DNA of 35,563 nucleotides, taken from the NCBI GenBank assembly GCA_900772845.1, contig CAAGSD010000100.1, positions 1 through 35,563 on the forward strand, given 5' to 3'. The notes under the pieces are model-generated. The model was given only the letters and a program-made list of their open reading frames with translations, was not told the DNA's origin and made no database searches. Source of the DNA: Lachnospiraceae bacterium (GTDB lineage: Bacteria > Bacillota > Clostridia > Lachnospirales > Lachnospiraceae). Each line of letters begins with the position of its first letter. The first letter of the stretch is position 1. A program made the translations under genes and the position numbers. Below, in pieces: positions 31,481-35,563 of the stretch.

Positions 31481-32623
31481 ATGATAGAAGTAACCAATCT
31501 TACAAAAAAATACGGAGACCATATAGCCGTAGATCATCTTTCTTTCCGCGTGGAAAAGGGACAGATCTACGGTTTTTTAGGTCCTAACGGCGCCGGCAAG
31601 TCGACGACCATGAATATCATCACCGGTTATCTGGCTGCCACAGAAGGCACAGTGACCATAGATGGCAAGGATGTGCAGAAGGATCCGGAGGAGGCAAAGC
31701 GTGCCATCGGTTATCTGCCGGAGCTCCCACCCCTGTATGTTGACATGACTGTCAGGGAGTATCTGGAATTTGTGGCGGAGCTGAAAAAAGTTCCGAAAAA
31801 GGAACGGGAACAGCAGATCTGTGAGGTTATGGAGATGACGCAGATCACGGATATGCAACAGCGTCTGATCAAGAACCTGTCCAAAGGTTACAGGCAAAGA
31901 GTCGGACTGGCGCAGGCAATCCTTGGCTACCCGGAGGTTATTATTCTGGATGAGCCCACGGTAGGTCTTGATCCGAAACAGATCATCGAGATCCGAGATC
32001 TGATCCGCAAGCTGGGGGAGAATCATACTGTGATCCTCAGCTCCCATATTCTGTCGGAGGTCAGCGCAGTCTGCGATCATATTATGATCATTGCCCACGG
32101 TAAACTGGTAGCCAGCGATTCCCCGGAGAATCTGCAGAAGCTGATGAGTGGTTCCATGGAACTGGATCTGGAAGTAAAGGGCAATGCCGATGCTGTCAAG
32201 GCAGCTCTGTATAAGATTCCGCAGATCGATCAGATGGAGGAGAACACAGAGGTACAAAAAGGCATTACAAAACTGAAAGTCATCTCCAAAGAAAATGCAG
32301 ATGTCAGAGAGCAGGTATTCTACGCACTGGCAGACGCTAAACTGCCGATTCTGCAGATGACCCATGCAGAGAAATCTCTGGAAGATATCTTCCTGGAACT
32401 GACAGAAGATGTAGAGCCTTCGCAGCCTGAAAAGAAAAAATTGTTTATCAGGCATAAAAAGGCGGCAGCAGTAGATGAAAATACAGACAATAATGCCGAG
32501 GCATCCGACGAAGGATCAATAAACACCAATACCTCAGACAATGTTTCCGCTACGACTGGCGTAAATGTGTCCGAGAGTAGCGAGTCAAAGGCAGACGCAG
32601 CTGCCACAAAGGAGGCGGAATAA
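31481..32623 (+). CDS. GldA-like ABC transporter ATPase
   Basis: The 380-residue ATPase has Walker A (GPNGAGKS, about 34-41), the variant signature LSKGYRQR (about 133-140) and Walker B with VIILDEPTVGLD (about 153-164), typical of the ABC-2/GldA/CcmA group. An accessory region reaches about 310. The last 55 or so residues form an Ala/Glu/Ser/Thr/Asn/Asp-rich tail without structure motifs, which is unusual for a cytoplasmic ATPase of this family. GGGAGG before the ATG supports the start. The stop codon is 1 nt before the permease start codon, so the two subunits are translated together. Confidence 0.9.
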   Translation: MIEVTNLTKKYGDHIAVDHLSFRVEKGQIYGFLGPNGAGKSTTMNIITGYLAATEGTVTIDGKDVQKDPEEAKRAIGYLPELPPLYVDMTVREYLEFVAELKKVPKKEREQQICEVMEMTQITDMQQRLIKNLSKGYRQRVGLAQAILGYPEVIILDEPTVGLDPKQIIEIRDLIRKLGENHTVILSSHILSEVSAVCDHIMIIAHGKLVASDSPENLQKLMSGSMELDLEVKGNADAVKAALYKIPQIDQMEENTEVQKGITKLKVISKENADVREQVFYALADAKLPILQMTHAEKSLEDIFLELTEDVEPSQPEKKKLFIRHKKAAAVDENTDNNAEASDEGSINTNTSDNVSATTGVNVSESSESKADAAATKEAE

Positions 32624-32624
32624 A

Positions 32625-34763
32625 ATGTTAGCAATATATAAGAGAGAACTGAAATCCTATTTCCGTTCCTTTATCGGATTTTTATTTATTGCAGTCACCC
32701 TGTTTTTCCTGGGACTGTATTTCAGTGTTTATAACCTGATGAACGGATATCCTTATTTTGCGTATGTGGTATCCAGCGTTACCTTTCTATTCATGCTGAC
32801 CGTGCCGATCCTGACCATGCGCATCCTGGCGGAGGAAAAGCGGAGCAAGACGGATCAGCTGATCCTGACGGCACCGGTGTCCGTAGGCGGCATCGTCATG
32901 GGAAAATTCCTGGCGTTGTTGACCATATTTGCCATTCCCGTAGCGATCATCTGCTTTTACCCACTGATCATGGTGCAGTACGGCAGTGTTCCCATGGGAG
33001 AGGCTTACCTGTCGATCCTGGCATATTTCCTTTTCGGGATGACCGCCATTGCCATCGGTCTGTTCCTGTCTTCCGTGACAGAGAGCCAGGTCATCGCAGC
33101 AGTACTTACTTTTTTAGTATTGTTCCTGGGATATATGATGGATTCCATCTGCTCCATTATTTCCAGTACCGGCAATCTGTTGACAAAGCTGCTGCGTTGC
33201 TTTGATCTGTATACACCGTTTTCCAACCTGTTAAATGGTACGCTGGATGTATCTTCGATTGTATATTATGCTTCTGTGACCGCATTGGTTCTGTTCCTGA
33301 CCGTACAGTCCATTCAGAAACGCCGTTACAGCATGTCCGTGAAGAACTTAAGCTTCAGTGCCTACAGTACCGGTATGATCGCTGTAGCCGTGGCACTGGT
33401 GGTAGTCGTTAATATTATCATGGGCGAGATGCCTTCCGGTTGGACAGCAATCGACATGACCAGCCAGAAGCTCTATTCCCTGACGGATCAGACCATCAAC
33501 TATGTGAAAAACATGCAGGATGATGTGAAAATCTATGTGTTGGTAAATCAGGACAGTCAGGACTCTACCTTAGGACAGACACTGCAGAGATATGATGATC
33601 TGTCGGATCATATCACCGTGGAATATGTGGATCCCACCGTTAACCCGATGTTCTATACCCAGTACACCACCGGCAACATCAGCACGAACAGCCTGATCGT
33701 TGTCAGCGACAAGCGCAGCAAGGTCATTGATTATAACGATGTCTATGAGTCTTCCTATGATTTTGACTATTCGACCTACAGTTATAACACCACGACCACC
33801 GGTTATGATGGCGAAGGACAGATCACCAGTGCGCTGGATTATGTGTTAAATGACGATATGCCCAAGGTATATATGACAACAGGACATAATGAACTGAGTT
33901 TAAGCAACACTTTTACATCCGCACTGAACAAGGAAAATGTGGATTATGAGACCGTGAATCTGATGGATCTGGATGCGATCCCCGACGATGCAGCCTGTCT
34001 GTTCATTAACGGTGCCACCAGCGATTTTTCATCCGATGATAAGGATAAGGTGATCGACTATCTGGACAACGGTGGAAAAGTCATCCTGGTAACGGGCTAT
34101 ACCGATGAGGAGACACCCAATATAGATGCTATTTTAAGCTACATGAATCTGGGCATTGCCAAAGGACTGGTAGTGGAGAATGATTCTAACGGCTACTACA
34201 GAAGTCCTTATTATATCCTGCCGACACAGAGCTCTGACAGCTATACCTCCGGTACCTACGGAAAATATCTGTTCCTGCCGTATTCTCAGGGCATCATCGT
34301 CCCGGAGGAAGCAAGTACTGACGAGACAGTCACCGGCGATATTACCTATGATGTATTCCTGAGCACCTCCGACAGTTCTTTTGCAAAACAGGATGTTAAC
34401 AATACACAGGATTTTTCACAGGGTGAAAATGATGTGAAGGGTCCCTTCGCATTAGGTGTTGAGGCAGTAAAGACTTTGGATGAGGGGGATGCGACACTGG
34501 TCGTGTACGGTTGCGAGCAGCTGTTCACGGATGATGCAGATTCTGTCGTCAGCGGTGCGAACCTGACCCTGTTCACCAATACATTCAGTGGAATGGCTGA
34601 CCATGAGACCTCCGTATCCGTTCCGGTAAAGAGCTATGAAGTCTCTAATCTGGTGTTGGATTCTGCACAGATCCTGATGTTGGGACTGCTGGTTACCGTG
34701 ATTCTGCCTATCGGCTGCATGATTGCCGGATTCGTGATCTGGTTCCGCAGACGGAAGAAATAA
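32625..34763 (+). CDS. Fused GldF-GldG-like ABC transporter permease
   Basis: The 712-residue protein joins two usually separate parts. Residues 1 to about 230 are an ABC-2 permease with six membrane helices (starting MLAIYKRELKSYFRSFIGF). After another helix (about 245-268), residues about 275-670 form a GldG-like extracytoplasmic domain (TSQKLYSLTDQTINYVK, VEYVDPTVNP, GEGQITSALDYVL, DNGGKVILVTGY). A final helix near 675-700 ends in RRRKK. In Bacteroidetes GldF and GldG are separate and belong to the gliding apparatus; in Firmicutes the role is unknown and there is no sign of gliding here. GGAGGCGG precedes the ATG at 32625. The DUF4340-like gene follows 24 nt downstream. Confidence 0.88.
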   Translation: MLAIYKRELKSYFRSFIGFLFIAVTLFFLGLYFSVYNLMNGYPYFAYVVSSVTFLFMLTVPILTMRILAEEKRSKTDQLILTAPVSVGGIVMGKFLALLTIFAIPVAIICFYPLIMVQYGSVPMGEAYLSILAYFLFGMTAIAIGLFLSSVTESQVIAAVLTFLVLFLGYMMDSICSIISSTGNLLTKLLRCFDLYTPFSNLLNGTLDVSSIVYYASVTALVLFLTVQSIQKRRYSMSVKNLSFSAYSTGMIAVAVALVVVVNIIMGEMPSGWTAIDMTSQKLYSLTDQTINYVKNMQDDVKIYVLVNQDSQDSTLGQTLQRYDDLSDHITVEYVDPTVNPMFYTQYTTGNISTNSLIVVSDKRSKVIDYNDVYESSYDFDYSTYSYNTTTTGYDGEGQITSALDYVLNDDMPKVYMTTGHNELSLSNTFTSALNKENVDYETVNLMDLDAIPDDAACLFINGATSDFSSDDKDKVIDYLDNGGKVILVTGYTDEETPNIDAILSYMNLGIAKGLVVENDSNGYYRSPYYILPTQSSDSYTSGTYGKYLFLPYSQGIIVPEEASTDETVTGDITYDVFLSTSDSSFAKQDVNNTQDFSQGENDVKGPFALGVEAVKTLDEGDATLVVYGCEQLFTDDADSVVSGANLTLFTNTFSGMADHETSVSVPVKSYEVSNLVLDSAQILMLGLLVTVILPIGCMIAGFVIWFRRRKK

Positions 34764-34787
34764 TTGGGAAAGGCGTGAGTTATAGAT

Positions 34788-35426
34788 ATGAAAAAGAAAC
34801 AAAGACAGATGATCGGAATGCTGCTGGCACTGGTGGTGCTGGCGGCAGTATTCCTGGGCATCCGACAGTATAATAAAAATACAGCATCCGCGACGTCCAC
34901 TACCGAGGATACACAGGAGACGGTGCTGGATGTGAACTCCGATGATATTACCAGCTTCCGTTATGTATATGAGGGAGAGACCTATGCCTTTGAAAAAGAG
35001 GATGACACATGGTACTATGCGGACGATCATTCCCTGAATCTGAATCAGGACCGGATCAAGGCGATGATCCTGAAGGTGGCACCGTTAAAGGCAGATCAGG
35101 TGATTGAAAATGTGACGGATATGTCACAGTACGGATTGGCGGATCCGGAGCGTACCATTCAGTACGAGACTGCAGATCGCAGCGTGATCATTAATGTCGG
35201 TAATCTGAATTCCATGACAAGCCAGTATTACATCGCATTTCCCTCTGAAATGAAAGTGTATGTCGTGGCCACCAACGTGGTGACCGGTTTCAACTATACA
35301 CTGGAGGATCTGGTGGAAGAAACTACCGAAGCGACGGAGACTGCAGAAACAGAAACTGCAGAGACAGAAACCACGGAAGCTGTGGAGACTGTGGAAACGG
35401 AAACAGCAGCGACGGAAGCAGATTAG
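34788..35426 (+). CDS. DUF4340-like membrane-anchored protein
   Basis: The 212-residue protein has a basic N terminus, one membrane segment (about 9-24) and a beta-rich extracytoplasmic region. That region contains the DUF4340 pattern: DITSFRYVYEGETYAFEKED, WYYADDHSLNLNQDRIKAMI, QYGLADPERTIQYE and NLNSMTSQYYIAF. The C-terminal 35 or so residues are almost only Glu, Thr and Ala in short repeats. DUF4340 proteins commonly sit next to GldG-like genes, and a physical role with the GldG domain is likely, though no function is known. Many relatives are longer, so this is a short form. The stop overlaps, on the other strand, the end of the next gene (TTAG at 35423-35426). Confidence 0.82.
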   Translation: MKKKQRQMIGMLLALVVLAAVFLGIRQYNKNTASATSTTEDTQETVLDVNSDDITSFRYVYEGETYAFEKEDDTWYYADDHSLNLNQDRIKAMILKVAPLKADQVIENVTDMSQYGLADPERTIQYETADRSVIINVGNLNSMTSQYYIAFPSEMKVYVVATNVVTGFNYTLEDLVEETTEATETAETETAETETTEAVETVETETAATEAD

Positions 35427-35563
35427 GAATGCTCCCCACGAATGACAATGATGTCATTTAACCTTAATATCGTATCTTTTTGAGGCAGAATGGACAGATC
35501 CTCCCGCAGAATGAGGAAGATCGTGACCTGTTCTGCCTCTTCCATTTCTTCCACGGATTTGCC
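35423..35563 (-). CDS. 3' end of a gene with a TrkA-C-like C terminus (partial)
   Basis: On the minus strand the frame is open from the window edge to a TAA at 35423-35425, giving the last 46 residues of a protein. The end reads SILPQKDTILRLNDIIVIRG, which resembles the final strands of a TrkA-C (RCK_C) domain found in potassium channels and in ion antiporters. The preceding Glu-rich part (EEMEEAEQVTIFLI) fits such a domain. The rest of the gene is outside the window, so the protein type cannot be decided. It converges on the DUF4340-like gene with a 4-nt overlap. Confidence 0.5.
   Translation of the reverse strand, partial: GKSVEEMEEAEQVTIFLILREDLSILPQKDTILRLNDIIVIRGEHS

Noticed and set aside
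31577..32455. 292-codon minus-strand open frame inside the ATPase gene
   Set aside because: The composition is typical of an antisense shadow, and the plus strand has Walker A, signature and Walker B motifs.

Overview
The window looks like a gut Lachnospiraceae (Clostridia, Gram-positive) chromosome. The signs are AGGAGG-type ribosome binding sites, a lipobox-type sugar-binding lipoprotein with two permeases and no dedicated ATPase, YesM/YesN-type regulation, and protein sequences of the kind seen in Blautia/Roseburia relatives. The species call is inference. No tRNA, rRNA, CRISPR array or transposase is visible.

Positions 1 to about 21,100 form an L-fucose / fucosylated-glycan utilization locus. 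A promoter at about 202-230 leads into fucA (aldolase), an FGGY kinase of the rhamnulokinase type, fucI (isomerase) and a Gfo/Idh/MocA oxidoreductase, closed by a perfect 13-bp hairpin. Next comes an ABC importer (lipoprotein plus two permeases), followed by a convergent YesM-type kinase / YesN-type regulator pair. A divergent GH95-like enzyme, an AraC regulator, a zinc alcohol dehydrogenase, an aldo-keto reductase, FucU mutarotase, a canonical GH95 alpha-L-fucosidase and a second fucA paralogue complete the region. Neither GH95 protein has a signal peptide. The simplest model is that fucosylated oligosaccharides are imported intact and defucosylated in the cytoplasm; FucU, FucI, the kinase and FucA then yield DHAP and L-lactaldehyde, with the dehydrogenases as candidates for the lactaldehyde or free-fucose side reactions.

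Positions about 21,280-28,940 encode an export-type ABC system with an unusual layout: three consecutive, different HlyD/MacA-like adaptors, one MacB/FtsX-type permease and one ATPase. The extracytoplasmic parts carry Gly/Met/Pro-, Asp- or Ser/Gly-rich low-complexity segments. Positions about 31,320-35,430 encode a second ABC system: a GldA-like ATPase, a fused GldF-GldG-like permease and a DUF4340-like membrane-anchored protein. Both operons have the same promoter layout: four 11-bp-phased TTCACA-like boxes ending exactly 9 nt before a TATACT -10 element. This suggests one OmpR/PhoB-type response regulator controls both; its gene is not in the window. I regard this as the most interesting observation here.

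Between the two ABC operons lie a TauE/SafE-family permease gene (minus strand), a 75-residue CxxC protein and a shortened beta-galactosidase (GH2)-like protein that has lost the catalytic part of its barrel. The right edge holds the 3' end of a minus-strand gene with a TrkA-C-like end.
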